Assembly (NCBI RefSeq): GCF_001278845.1
Contig: NZ_CP012590.1
Span: 3,348,001 to 3,412,000, forward strand
DNA from: Actinomyces sp. oral taxon 414
Lineage (GTDB): Bacteria; Actinomycetota; Actinomycetes; Actinomycetales; Actinomycetaceae
DNA length: 64,000 nt
Direction: 5' to 3'
The notes beneath the pieces are model-generated. The model was not told the DNA's origin, made no database searches, and worked only from the letters and a program-made list of their open reading frames with translations. Position 1 is the stretch's first letter, and each line of letters starts with the position of its first letter. Made by a program: the position numbers and the translations under genes. This document shows positions 44,188-52,972 of the stretch, in pieces.

Positions 44188-44880
44188 TCACGGGGTCTGC
44201 GCGGGGGTCGGGGTGCTCTCGGGCGGGGCGGGGGTGAGGGGGACGTCCCGGCCGGGGATGGGCCGGCCGTTGCAGGCCCAGGGGGTCATGGACACCGCCA
44301 GGTTGATGATGCCGGCCTTCACGTCGCCGTTCAGGGGCGTCTGATTGGAGAACGCGAGCAGCACGAAGGAGTCCCCGCAGGTGATCAGGGCGCTGGGGCC
44401 TCCTTCTTCGTCCGGGATGCGGAATTCTCCGGTGGCGCCCTCGACCCCCGGCACGTCGAAGGCCTCGGAGCGTCTGCCATGGGGCAGCCGTGAGAGCTGC
44501 CAGGGGTGGTAGCCATGGAGTTCCCGGCCGAATTGGGAGTAGAACACCAATGTGCCTGTCCAGGCGTTGTCGGTGTATATTTTCCCTCTGCACTCCAGAT
44601 GTCTGATGGAGCCGTCCTGCGGGTCGGTGCTCGTGTCCGGGAACAGGATTACGTAGCCGATTATCGCCTGCGCTGAGGCCTCGGGCACGCCCGGGCAGGT
44701 GAAGGTGGCGGTGGCGGGATCCACGGAGGCGGGGGCGGCGGCGATGGGCACGAGCCGAGGGCCCTCGGCCGGGACCGCGCAACCCGTCAGCGCCCGCCGC
44801 CGTCCGCCAACGAACTCCGCCGTGTCGGGGGGTGAAGTCAGTCTTTTCTTGGCCGGACCTCGGATCGTAAACACTGCCAT
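44188..44880 (-). CDS. Gene a: secreted-lipoprotein paralogue lacking a normal signal peptide
   Basis: The 230-residue protein is a paralogue of gene m: IAAAPASVDPATATFTCPGV is almost the same in both, and both end in TPTPAQTP. It still has a lipobox-like LTGCAVPAEG, but what precedes it (MAVFTIRGPAKKRLTS to GGRRRA) has no hydrophobic core, so export is doubtful. AAGGAAGG precedes the ATG. Cysteines at FTCPG, LECRG, ITCGD and WACNG could form two disulfides. It is the last gene of the minus-strand train. Confidence 0.65.
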   Translation of the reverse strand: MAVFTIRGPAKKRLTSPPDTAEFVGGRRRALTGCAVPAEGPRLVPIAAAPASVDPATATFTCPGVPEASAQAIIGYVILFPDTSTDPQDGSIRHLECRGKIYTDNAWTGTLVFYSQFGRELHGYHPWQLSRLPHGRRSEAFDVPGVEGATGEFRIPDEEGGPSALITCGDSFVLLAFSNQTPLNGDVKAGIINLAVSMTPWACNGRPIPGRDVPLTPAPPESTPTPAQTP

Positions 44881-45168
44881 ATCCTTCCTTGTAACCTTTT
44901 CTTGCGTTTTCGCCGAAGCCCTGCAGTCCACTGCGCCCGTCGTCGGAGGGCAGGACGCCCGCCAGATAAACAATACCCTTCTGGCGACCGGAGATCAACG
45001 GGGGTTCCCGTGAACGATCCGCTCACCCGACCCATCGGGGTACTCGGTTCTCGTCATGAATTCGCCCCTCGCTATCACGGGAAGAACTTCCTTCCGAGTC
45101 CAAAGCGCCCCGCTCACTCCAGTCCGGTACGTCGATGTTGGAGTGCTTCGGCGTGCGGAGTCTGGTCT
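44881..45168. other. Spacer between genes a and b
   Basis: No gene or clear regulatory element was seen. Confidence 0.4.
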
Positions 45169-45825
45169 TCAGGAGGCTGGTGCGGAGGGCTCGTCTGTTG
45201 TCATGGGGTAGATGGGTGGCACGACGTCGGCCAGGTGGTCCAGTAGGGCTATGGTGGTCCGTTTGATCTCGTCGGTGCTTACAGTTGGGTCATCTTTGAA
45301 CACCGCGACCCACAGGGTTCTTCCGGATTCGGAGTACCATACCCCGTAGGCGGTGTCGCCCGCATTCCGATCCGGGTCGACCGTCACGTAGCTGCGTCCG
45401 TCCAGGCCCAGTTCGATCTCCTCGACCGACCATCCGTAGGACGTGAAGTCCGTTTTGAGCCTATCCTCCCTGACGGATGTGTCTGCCAGGCTCCAGAACC
45501 ACGGGGCGTTGATGTAGCCGATTCTCACAAAGGCGAACCTGTCGAACGCCAGGGTGCAGGACAGGTCCGGGTTGTATTTGAACGAGGAGGTGCGGCCCAG
45601 GTTCTCCGACTCCACCCGCCGCCCCACGACCTGCTCGATCTCGGCGGTCGACAGGCCGTTGCACACCGTCGCGGGCACCTCCGGTTCCTCCGGCCCGCGG
45701 CGCGAGAACCACCATGCGGCCCCGGACACCGCGACCGCCGCGACCACGATCATTGAGATAAGAATGCGACGGCGCCGGAAAACCGTCGAGCGAGAGTGTA
45801 CGGGTTCGCAATCCGTCACCGACAT
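45169..45825 (-). CDS. Gene b: membrane-anchored DUF3558-like protein
   Basis: The 218-residue protein has a basic N-terminus (STVFRRRRI), one membrane helix (LISMIVVAAVAVSGAAWWF) and an extracellular domain with cysteines in ATVCNGLSTAEIEQVVG and LSCTLAFDRF. That pattern, a Cys then Leu-Ser-xxE-hydrophobic-Gly, recalls DUF3558 lipoproteins. GGAGG is 6 nt before the ATG. Confidence 0.75.
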   Translation of the reverse strand: MSVTDCEPVHSRSTVFRRRRILISMIVVAAVAVSGAAWWFSRRGPEEPEVPATVCNGLSTAEIEQVVGRRVESENLGRTSSFKYNPDLSCTLAFDRFAFVRIGYINAPWFWSLADTSVREDRLKTDFTSYGWSVEEIELGLDGRSYVTVDPDRNAGDTAYGVWYSESGRTLWVAVFKDDPTVSTDEIKRTTIALLDHLADVVPPIYPMTTDEPSAPAS

Positions 45826-45880
45826 TGGATTCCTCCGGAGATGGGACGAGCATCACGGAGTGAATTATGCGTAATAGGAA

Positions 45881-46735
45881 TTATACACGCCATAATGGTG
45901 TTCTCTCATTCACAGGTTTATGGTGGTGCGGTGCGGGCTCTGCCAGAGTGTGTGGTTGGGGTCCAGGTGGTGCGGGAGGCAATCTGGGCGTTGCCGGGTG
46001 ATCATCCGTGCCGGTGATGTTCCGTTCGGGTGTTGTGCCGGGTGTTCGGGATGTGGGTGTGGCGGGCAGGGTTGTGGGGCGGGGCGGGTAGACGGTGTCG
46101 TTCTGGGTCGGGCCGGAGGCCGCGGTGTGGACGGTGGTCGTGATGCGTTGCAGCAGGGGGATCAGGACCGTGTCGGTGGGGTCCTCGGGCGAGGCGCCGT
46201 AGTCTTTGTCCATGCGGAGGCTGATCTCGTAGTCGTCGGGGTAGTGCCAATCCAGGTGATAGGCCTGTGAGACGTAGTAGGCCACTCCCTGACCCTCCAG
46301 GCCGTCGGCGCTCACCTCGCGCACCCCGCTCACGTCCGGGTAGGCGCTGACCTCCTCCATGAGTCCCGGATCTCTTGGCCGGAACCCGTAGCCGATCTCG
46401 AGGGCGTTGGCGGGGAAGACCTCGTAGGGCGTGCCCTCGAAGAGGTCGAGCTGGCATTGGAGCCAGATCTTGGTTCCCGCCTCGTAAGAGCTGCGGCTGA
46501 AGGTGATGGTTTCGAGTTGTTGGCCCAGGATGGCCTCCATGTCGCCGGCGCTCATGAGGCCGCAGACGTCGACGTCGTCGGGGACGATGTTCCGCAGTCT
46601 TTCGTACCAGGCGGCGTCGGCGGCCGAGGCCGAGGCGGCGTCGGCCGCCGACGCCCGCGCCTCGCGCCACTGGCGCACGCGCGCGCACCCGCACGCCGGA
46701 CACAGCGCCAGCACCACCACCAACAGCGCCGCCAC
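45881..46735 (-). CDS. Gene c: DUF3558-like lipoprotein with a G-tract at its start
   Basis: The frame gives a hydrophobic segment ending in a lipobox (AALLVVVLALCPACGCA) and a domain with VDVCGLMSAGDMEAILG and WLQCQLDLFEG, similar in pattern to gene b. From GTG 46735 the signal peptide lacks its basic front. An ATG at 46763 is in another frame; removing one base from the G7 tract (46752-46758) would join them and give MAGGAAGRRVAALLVVV, a normal signal peptide. Either a recent indel or a phase switch. The C-terminal 80 residues are Pro/Thr-rich. Confidence 0.65.
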   Translation of the reverse strand: MAALLVVVLALCPACGCARVRQWREARASAADAASASAADAAWYERLRNIVPDDVDVCGLMSAGDMEAILGQQLETITFSRSSYEAGTKIWLQCQLDLFEGTPYEVFPANALEIGYGFRPRDPGLMEEVSAYPDVSGVREVSADGLEGQGVAYYVSQAYHLDWHYPDDYEISLRMDKDYGASPEDPTDTVLIPLLQRITTTVHTAASGPTQNDTVYPPRPTTLPATPTSRTPGTTPERNITGTDDHPATPRLPPAPPGPQPHTLAEPAPHHHKPVNERTPLWRV

Positions 46736-46763
46736 CCGACGGCCGGCGGCTCCCCCCCGCCAT

Positions 46764-47148
46764 CACGACTCATCCCCCCGTACCGTGATCGACCGTACTC
46801 GACGACCCCCGGACGTAGCCCCTCGCGGCGCCATCATCAATGGCGTCCTTGACGCCTGCTAGGACGAGGATCCGGAGGGGCCTGACCCGCCCGGCCGGCG
46901 CGGAGACAAGAAGCATGAGGGAATGACTCCTTCCAGGGATCCGTGACATCCATCACCATACCAGGCGCGGACGGGCGTCGTCAGCCCAGATCGCCAGATC
47001 CCAGTCAACTCGATCCGATTTTCGGATCATTCACTGAGACTTTCTCGCCGGGAGCGGCGGTCCGCGGGCCCGGATCGTCATGATGGCGAGGCCGGGCGGG
47101 CGCGAGGTGGTGCGGGTGGGGCTCCTGGGGCGGTCCGGGGCGGGGGCG
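46764..47148. other. Spacer upstream of gene c
   Basis: This should hold the promoter of gene c. The right part (47085-47148) matches the outer 60 bp of the MITE-like end at 8117-8160 (gtggggctcctggggcg, ggggcgggggcgtgtcc). Confidence 0.4.
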
Positions 47149-47268
47149 TGTCCGAATCTGTTGCAAAGACGTCCCGCGGCGGGATCGGCGGCGAGCAGAA
47201 GCGCGGAATATCAACGATTATCCTCCGGCGTCCTGGTGGGATTCGGGCCTTTGCAACAGATTTGGACA
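47149..47268. repeat. Inverted-repeat unit of the TCCAAATCTG family, second copy
   Basis: Arms tgtccgaatctgttgcaaag and tttgcaacagatttggaca enclose about 80 bp with cgcggaatatcaacgatt, the complement of the core at 8046-8063. Confidence 0.75.
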
Positions 47269-47337
47269 ACCGACGCCGCCGCGGGCCCCGGCAGGGGCGC
47301 CGCGAGTCGGGTGGAGGCCGCGGCGGGCGCCCCCGGG

Positions 47338-47418
47338 CGCCGAGACGCGCGCTTCGCACTCGAAGGTGCAGTTCCAACCGTTATTCTCGAGTGCAAAATG
47401 CATATCTCGACGAGAAGG
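47338..47418 (-). repeat. Outer part of dispersed repeat, copy 2
   Basis: The reverse complement matches 5776-5860: ctcgtcgagatatgcatttt and gtctcggcgcccggggg blocks are conserved. Confidence 0.7.
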
Positions 47419-47555
47419 AGGCCGGTCGCGGTCCTCGCGGACCGCGGCGACGGCCCCGCCCGCACCACCAAATGCCCCCACTCGCGCCGTCATGATCATC
47501 CTCACCCACGAGCCGCCGCTCCTGGAGAGAAAGGCTCACTCTTTGGCCGTTGGCG

Positions 47556-47643
47556 TCTGCTCGTCGGTCGCGGGGGCGTGCGCCGACGACTCGGTGCGCC
47601 GCTTCGTGCGAGAGGGTCTGCTCGTCGGTCGCGGGGGCGTGCG
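47556..47643. repeat. 27-bp direct repeat
   Basis: The sequence tctgctcgtcggtcgcgggg plus gcgtgcg occurs at 47556-47582 and 47617-47643, just after the end of gene d. Confidence 0.8.
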
Positions 47644-47696
47644 GCGGAATTATAGTTATCCCGACCGACCGAGATATCGGTTTCTATATCATTCCA

Positions 47697-48476
47697 CTAG
47701 CCCGGGGAGTCTGCTGCCTGGTCGTTCGTGGTTTGTTCGCCGGGCGCGGGTGCATTCGACGACGATCTTCTCCTGACTACGGGCGGGCGTCTCGACGGAG
47801 GCGAGGTCATGGTCGCGGTGACGGTGGGCGAGACCGCAGGGGTCGGCGCATCGGTCGTGCCGCGGTTCGGCTGCGGGCTGGGCGGGGTGAAACCAGTGGC
47901 GTCCAGCAGCTGGGGGGCGCGGCGTTTGAGCAGGTGGGCCAGGTCGCCAAGACGGGCGGTGGCGGCCGCGTCGTCGGAAATGTCCATGGAGACGACGACG
48001 GCCGAACCCGCCTCGAACCAGCCCGCGTGGGCGCTGCCGTCCTGGGTCCAGGAGACGACGACGGCGCCGGCGGTGCCGGGGATGGGTTGGCTCGTCGCGC
48101 CGCGGCGGGTGGTGAGGGTCTGGAGCACGGGAGTCTCCGGGTCCTTGTAGTTTGACAGGCGCTCGTCGGCGTCCGGGGTCGCCTCCACCCGGATTGACGC
48201 CGACTCGCCATGGACGGAGCAGGCCCAATACCCCGGTTCGGGACTCGGGATCGGTCCGCCCCGATCGTCGGATACGGACACGGCCTCGCCCACCAGGGGG
48301 CGCACGTCCTGCCGGGTCATAACCAGGCACATGGGCTCGGCCGGCCCCGTGCCCCAACGCAGGTGGAACCACAAGCCTGATCCTGCGGCCGCCAATACCA
48401 CCAGCACCAGAAGGACCAAGTTGCGGCCGCGGACGAGGCGTCTGACTCGTTCGACCGTGATGGTGAATCTTCTCAT
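47697..48476 (-). CDS. Gene d: membrane-anchored protein, paralogue of e
   Basis: The 259-residue protein has a basic N-terminus, one membrane helix (LVLLVLVVLAAAGSGLWFHL), then GPAEPMCLVMTRQDVRPLVGE and YWACSVHGE, which match gene e in order. The last 60 residues are Pro/Thr/Ser-rich. Its ATG overlaps the TGA of gene e, so the two are coupled. Function unknown. Confidence 0.78.
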   Translation of the reverse strand: MRRFTITVERVRRLVRGRNLVLLVLVVLAAAGSGLWFHLRWGTGPAEPMCLVMTRQDVRPLVGEAVSVSDDRGGPIPSPEPGYWACSVHGESASIRVEATPDADERLSNYKDPETPVLQTLTTRRGATSQPIPGTAGAVVVSWTQDGSAHAGWFEAGSAVVVSMDISDDAAATARLGDLAHLLKRRAPQLLDATGFTPPSPQPNRGTTDAPTPAVSPTVTATMTSPPSRRPPVVRRRSSSNAPAPGEQTTNDQAADSPG

Positions 48477-49213
48477 CCGTCAGCTCCGTCCGTCTGCTCG
48501 TCGGGGGAAGAAGTCGGCGGGGGCGGTGAGGAGGCCGGCTCACTGCTCCCGGCCGCTGGCGGGGAGGACGATGGTGTCGGCGAGGGCCCGAATCCGGTGA
48601 TGGCGAGCAGCTGCGGTGCGTAGCGCTTGACGATTGCGGCCAGGTCGTCGAGGTAGCCGATGGCGGTCCTGTTGTCGGAGACGAACCACGTGTGCACCAC
48701 GACGGCGGAGTCGCCCTCGAACCAGCCGACGAAGGCCTCACCGCCCTGAACCCAGGAGATCAGGACGGCGTCGGTGTCGGGCACGGGCTCGCTCACCCCG
48801 CCGCGGTACTCGAGCAGCGTCTCGATCACCGGCGTACGACCGGCCTTATAACTAATAAGATGATCATCCGCATCCGGGGTCACCTGGAAATTAACGCCGA
48901 TCTCCCTGGTCTCCCCTCCGTAAATGGCGCACGTCCAGTAACCGCCCGCGACGACCGATGGATATGAGGAATACCCCTCGAGAACTCTCGTGGGCTCGCC
49001 TACGATCGGCCGGACGTCCTCCGCCATGATCAGTAGGCACATGGGCTCGGCGGGCCCGGCGGGATGAGTCCGGCGATACCACCAGACCCCGCCACTGACC
49101 GCCAGGGACAGAACCAGGAGCAATGATACCGCCAGTCGGACGGTCTTCCTCCACACCCTCCACGGACCGTTAATGTCTGGGCGCCGCGCCACGTCCACCG
49201 ACCACACCTTCAT
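48473..49213 (-). CDS. Gene e: membrane-anchored protein, paralogue of d
   Basis: The 246-residue protein has one membrane helix (LAVSLLLVLSLAVSGGVWWY), then GPAEPMCLLIMAEDVRPIVGE, YWTCAIYGG, and a Ser/Pro-rich tail. It overlaps gene f by 44 bp. Two cysteines (MCL and WTC) are shared with gene d and likely pair outside the cell. Confidence 0.78.
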   Translation of the reverse strand: MKVWSVDVARRPDINGPWRVWRKTVRLAVSLLLVLSLAVSGGVWWYRRTHPAGPAEPMCLLIMAEDVRPIVGEPTRVLEGYSSYPSVVAGGYWTCAIYGGETREIGVNFQVTPDADDHLISYKAGRTPVIETLLEYRGGVSEPVPDTDAVLISWVQGGEAFVGWFEGDSAVVVHTWFVSDNRTAIGYLDDLAAIVKRYAPQLLAITGFGPSPTPSSSPPAAGSSEPASSPPPPTSSPDEQTDGADG

Positions 49214-49724
49214 TGAATTCAGTCAACAGGCTCGTTGAAGGAATGCTGCTGTCGGTGAGCCAGCTGTTGAACTCCTGCTGATATGTCGAATTGCTCAGAA
49301 CCATGTCGAAGTCGATGTGATGATAGGCGTCCACCCAGGAATATGGGCGACCCGGCGTCCATCCGTAATCAGTCTGCCCGGTTGCGTAATCCATGCCCCT
49401 GATGTCATAATAAAACTCCCGGGCCGCACCCTCCTCACTCACACTCTTCCCCCGAACGTTAAGGACCGACTGCTCGATGAACCCCGGCACCGCCCCATCG
49501 GATCGAGCTGCATTCGCAATCTCCAGACTCATCGGGTCGTCGCACCCATATCCACTGGCCATAGCATCCGATTTTCGACATTCGAATTCCCATCCCAGAT
49601 CGAAAAAGAATTCGATTCCATACACGGCATCGGACGCGCACAGCAGCGTATTGAAGGCCGCCAACTGGCCCGAAGCGCGCGTGGAATCATCAACCACCGT
49701 CAACGTCTCATTGGGACGTCTCAT
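49170..49724 (-). CDS. Gene f: fragment related to the large T7SS substrate
   Basis: The 184-residue protein has no signal peptide. Residues 22-36 (AAFNTLLCASDAVYG) match AAFNALTSQSDVVYG of gene o at 10 of 15 positions, and preceding residues (TLTVVDDS versus TTVIIDD) also fit. The rest does not match gene o. GGGGAGG lies before the ATG, and the start overlaps the end of gene g. It looks like a partial copy of a gene-o-type protein with a different C-terminus. Confidence 0.6.
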   Translation of the reverse strand: MRRPNETLTVVDDSTRASGQLAAFNTLLCASDAVYGIEFFFDLGWEFECRKSDAMASGYGCDDPMSLEIANAARSDGAVPGFIEQSVLNVRGKSVSEEGAAREFYYDIRGMDYATGQTDYGWTPGRPYSWVDAYHHIDFDMVLSNSTYQQEFNSWLTDSSIPSTSLLTEFNEGVVGGRGAAPRH

Positions 49725-49932
49725 TGGTCAGAACCTCCCCATTTACCCTGTCGTCGGCGTATCGGATCCATCCCTCGCACTCCACGTTCTTGATGGTGCC
49801 GTCCTCATTGTTCCTCCACATGGTCGGGGGCAGGGAGACCTCGCCGAGCACCGCCTTCACCGAACTCTCGGGAGCACCGAGGTAGGTGAAGGTGGCGGCC
49901 GGATCCGCGGAAGTGGGGTCTGATGGGTTCAT
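49708..49932 (-). CDS. Gene g: short paralogue of gene m without lipobox
   Basis: The 74-residue protein starts MNPSDPTSADPAATFTYLGA and continues SSVKAVLGEVSLPPTMWRNN, matching gene m both at the first residues and after its lipobox, including identical upstream DNA. About 75 codons holding the signal peptide and lipobox are missing, and TYLG replaces TCPG. So it is a deleted copy that would stay in the cytoplasm. Confidence 0.6.
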   Translation of the reverse strand: MNPSDPTSADPAATFTYLGAPESSVKAVLGEVSLPPTMWRNNEDGTIKNVECEGWIRYADDRVNGEVLTNETSQ

Positions 49933-49973
49933 CGTGTGCGTCGTCTCCGGGGTGTGCTGCTGGGGGCGGGGTT

Positions 49974-50636
49974 TCAGGGGAAGGGCACCCAGGTGCGTGA
50001 TTGGTCGGTTCGGGCGGCCACCGGGGGGATGGCGGGGATGAGGGCGTGCAGCAGGTCGGTCATGGCCGCGATATCGTCCTGGTCGTAGGCGTAGTCGGCT
50101 TCTCCGTTGGTGAAGAGCTGGATCTCCAGGGCGTGGTTGTCGGGGTAGAGCCAGGCCGCGGTGATCGCCCGGTTGCGGTTGGTGATCCAGATGTATCCGC
50201 GGCCCTCGACGTCGTCGAAGGAGATCGGTTGCAGGTCGTTGTTGGGTGGTTCGTTGTCCAGGTCGCTGAAGGGGTAGGGGGAGGAGGCGTTGAGTGTGGC
50301 GCCGGGCCAGTAGGCGATGCGGATCCTGAAGGTGGCCGTCATCGAGCCCTGCCGGCCGTTGAGGTTGCAGATGAAGGTGTCGGTGTTAGCGCCGTTCTCG
50401 CCGGTTGAGGTGTGGTGCTCGAAGGCGTAGTCGGTGGTGCGGAAGGACATCTCCTCGACGAGGATCCGGCTGGGCACGACCTCGCACATGGTCTCCTGCG
50501 CCAGGAACGTCGGGGTCGGCGAGGGCGGGGCGGCCTCGATGTCGGGGCAGCCGCACCCGGCCACGCCCACCGCCAGGGCCAGGACGCCCAGCCCGCACAC
50601 CCAACCCCGAACCACCCGAACCGCACGCGGAATCAT
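49974..50636 (-). CDS. Gene h: secreted lipoprotein, near-identical to gene n
   Basis: The 220-residue protein has a signal peptide with lipobox (LALAVGVAGCGCPD), a Pro/Thr linker, then TMCEVVPSRILVEEMSFRT and FICNLNGRQGSMT. Gene n (57080-57751) is the same protein with few changes. GAGAGG precedes the ATG. It heads the left train (h, g, f, e, d). Confidence 0.8.
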   Translation of the reverse strand: MIPRAVRVVRGWVCGLGVLALAVGVAGCGCPDIEAAPPSPTPTFLAQETMCEVVPSRILVEEMSFRTTDYAFEHHTSTGENGANTDTFICNLNGRQGSMTATFRIRIAYWPGATLNASSPYPFSDLDNEPPNNDLQPISFDDVEGRGYIWITNRNRAITAAWLYPDNHALEIQLFTNGEADYAYDQDDIAAMTDLLHALIPAIPPVAARTDQSRTWVPFP

Positions 50637-50966
50637 TTCGGCGCCTCTCCCGCTTCGACCGCAATATCGGGGGAGTCGTTGGGGTCGGGTGGTTGGGTCA
50701 TCGGTTGACCTCCGAGGGGATTGTCAGGGTCGCGGATCCTTCGAATCGGATGGATCGTCGCCGACTCTACCGTTATGGTGGTCCCGGTCACAAGTATTGT
50801 GGTGATGGTTGGGGCCTGCTCGTCCCTCGTGCTCGTCGAGAGGGGCGGTCGTCTTCTGCGCTGCCTTTGGGGCCGGTCCGGTGATTGGGTGCTGGTGGGT
50901 CTTCCTCTGGTTGGTGGGGGCTGGTAGCGTGGTGGGGGTCATGGTCCCTGTGGGAGGAGTTCCTCC
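50637..50966. promoter_or_regulatory. Divergent promoter region between h and i
   Basis: No gene. TAGCGT at 50925-50930, 37 bp before the GTG of gene i, is in a block also preserved near 43098. The h promoter should lie at the left side; no clear box was chosen. Confidence 0.45.
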
Positions 50967-51815
50967 GTGTCGTGGTTCCCTGTTGTTCTGTCGTCCGGTG
51001 AGTCGCCATCAGCGTCGTGCGGCGGGTCGCCGGGTTCGTCGGTGTCGTCCGGCGAGTCGCCGGGTTCGTCGGCGTCGTGCGGTTCGGCGTCGTCGTCCGG
51101 TTCGTCGGGTCGGGGGCGCGGTCGGCGGTGGTGGCGCGCCGGGTGGGGCGCTTTGGCGCTGGTGGTGGCGTGCGGGGCGGTGGCGTGCTCGGGCGGGGGC
51201 GGGCCGGCCTCGTCGGTGAGTGTGCCGCCCCGCGCGCCCGGTGAGGCGTCGGTGGGTCCGTCTGCGGCGGTCTCGTCGTCTTCCGCGCCGTCGGCCCCGG
51301 TGTCGGGTGCACCGACGGGTGTGCCGACCGTGCCGGGGGAGGTGACGGCGGAGTCGCTGTCGGATCCGGACTCGGATCACTTCGTGGTGTCCATTCCCGA
51401 GGACCTGGACCAGACTCAGAGGGAGGTCGTGGTGGCCTACGTCGCCCACGACCGGGCGACGTGGCGGGCCTACCGGGCCATGGACGGGGATTACTCCGCC
51501 GTGCAGGCCACCACCGGCGGCGACGCCCTCGCGAAATTCCAGAACAACTACACGCGTTGGACCAGCCAGGGCCTTCATGCCAGCGGCGTCTACCGGGTGA
51601 CGATTCAGACGGTCAAAGTGGGCGAGGCGTCCTCGAACATCGCGGTCGTGTTCACCTGTGTGGACCAGCACACCACTGACTTGGTGAAGGCGGACGGGAC
51701 CTCCGTCGGCGAGGACCTTCAGCACAACTACTCGTACATGGCGACGTTGGACAGGTCGTCGGGGTCCTGGATGGTGGTGTCCGACGAGCAGATGGGAGGG
51801 GCGGACCAGTGCTGA
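50967..51815 (+). CDS. Gene i: secreted lipoprotein with Ser/Gly repeats
   Basis: The 282-residue protein starts with a 50-residue cytoplasmic segment of SSGESPGSS-type repeats, then a membrane segment and lipobox (LALVVACGAVACSGG), then a Ser/Pro linker. The folded part (VVSIPEDLDQTQREVVVAYV, YTRWTSQGLHASGVYRVTIQ) looks like a small alpha+beta NTF2-type domain (inference). GGGAGGAG precedes GTG 50967. It overlaps gene j by 7 nt. Confidence 0.75.
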   Translation: MSWFPVVLSSGESPSASCGGSPGSSVSSGESPGSSASCGSASSSGSSGRGRGRRWWRAGWGALALVVACGAVACSGGGGPASSVSVPPRAPGEASVGPSAAVSSSSAPSAPVSGAPTGVPTVPGEVTAESLSDPDSDHFVVSIPEDLDQTQREVVVAYVAHDRATWRAYRAMDGDYSAVQATTGGDALAKFQNNYTRWTSQGLHASGVYRVTIQTVKVGEASSNIAVVFTCVDQHTTDLVKADGTSVGEDLQHNYSYMATLDRSSGSWMVVSDEQMGGADQC

Positions 51816-52837
51816 AGGGCGTGTGGCGGGTCGGGCTCGCCGTCGTTCTGGTCGTCGGGTCGCTGGGACCGGCGCCCCGCGCCTTAGCGGAATGGGGTAA
51901 TCCCCCGTCTGGTGGTGGTGTGCAGTCTGATGGGTCGGGTGGTGGTCAGGTGGTGGCGTTCTCGTTCGAGGTGACCACGACGTCGGCCTCGGGCGGGGTG
52001 GACGGGGGGACCACCACCACCTCGTCGTCGTCGGGCGGGGCGTACGTGCGGCCGGCGTGCTGGTACGAGCCCCGGGGCACGGGCGTGGAGCTCGCCACCC
52101 AGATGCGTAAAGATCACAGGAAATCGAGGAGCGAGAGGCCTCCCGCCGATTGGAAGGGTGGGGTGTGGGTGACGACGAGGATGGACTACGCGGCCCACGC
52201 CGACGACGGCAATGGCATGTGGTATCAGGCGAAGTGCGACACGTCTACCAAGGAGGGCCAGAACCAGCTGACGGAGCTGTCGCTGGCCGAGAGAATATGG
52301 GTGTGGGAGCCCGACGGGCAGCGGGCTGCTCCGGAGCCGGTGGTGGATCCGGTGACTCTGGCTCGGGCGGCCCTGGAGGCGGCGGCGATCCCGGCGCCGA
52401 GTGTGGAGACCAACCCCAGGATCACCACCGATGACGGCGTGGAGGGGGCGGCGGTGGTGGGGGTGGACACCTGGGTGTGGGCCGCCTCCGACACTCCTTC
52501 TCATGTCGAGGTGAGGGCCACGGCCGGGTCCACCTCGGTGAGCGTGTCGGCCGACGCCGGCGGGCTGTCCCTGTCCGCCCCCAGGGCCAGGACCCGGTGC
52601 ACCGGGTGGGGCGAGCCCTGGCGGGAGGGGGCCAGCCGGGAGGGCGACAGCGACTGCGTCGTCGTGTTCACCCGCTCGGCCGCCCGCGTGCCCCTGACCG
52701 TCTCCGCCACCTACGACATCGCCTGGACCTCCACCAACGGGACCAGTGGGACCCTGGAGGCCCTGACCACCACGACCACCATCGACCTGCCCGTCGCCGA
52801 AATCCAAACCATCAACAAACCCACACCCACACACTGA
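51809..52837 (+). CDS. Gene j: secreted protein coupled to gene i
   Basis: The 342-residue protein has a cleavable signal peptide (VGLAVVLVVGSLGPAPRALA), a Gly/Ser/Thr-rich stretch, PACWYEPRGTGVELATQMRK, a WYQAKCDTSTKEGQN segment, and a C-terminal beta-rich domain. Cysteines at ACWY, AKCDT, TRCTGW and SDCVV could pair. Gene pairs of this kind (lipoprotein plus secreted protein) occur in actinobacteria with T7SS or conjugation genes; function unknown. Confidence 0.75.
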   Translation: MLKGVWRVGLAVVLVVGSLGPAPRALAEWGNPPSGGGVQSDGSGGGQVVAFSFEVTTTSASGGVDGGTTTTSSSSGGAYVRPACWYEPRGTGVELATQMRKDHRKSRSERPPADWKGGVWVTTRMDYAAHADDGNGMWYQAKCDTSTKEGQNQLTELSLAERIWVWEPDGQRAAPEPVVDPVTLARAALEAAAIPAPSVETNPRITTDDGVEGAAVVGVDTWVWAASDTPSHVEVRATAGSTSVSVSADAGGLSLSAPRARTRCTGWGEPWREGASREGDSDCVVVFTRSAARVPLTVSATYDIAWTSTNGTSGTLEALTTTTTIDLPVAEIQTINKPTPTH

Positions 52838-52972
52838 AAACGGACGCCCCGACCCCCGGCCGGCTGCTCACCTCGGGGAGCGAAGGGTCGGCCGCATCGG
52901 TCTTCCCGCCTCCAACCTCTCGTTGTTCGCCCCCGGGGGGCGAGGGGCCGGGTGCCTCTGTTTTCGCCGGTC

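Noticed and set aside
46764..47148. tRNA or small RNA gene
   Set aside because: No cloverleaf or conserved RNA structure could be seen in this or any other spacer of the window.
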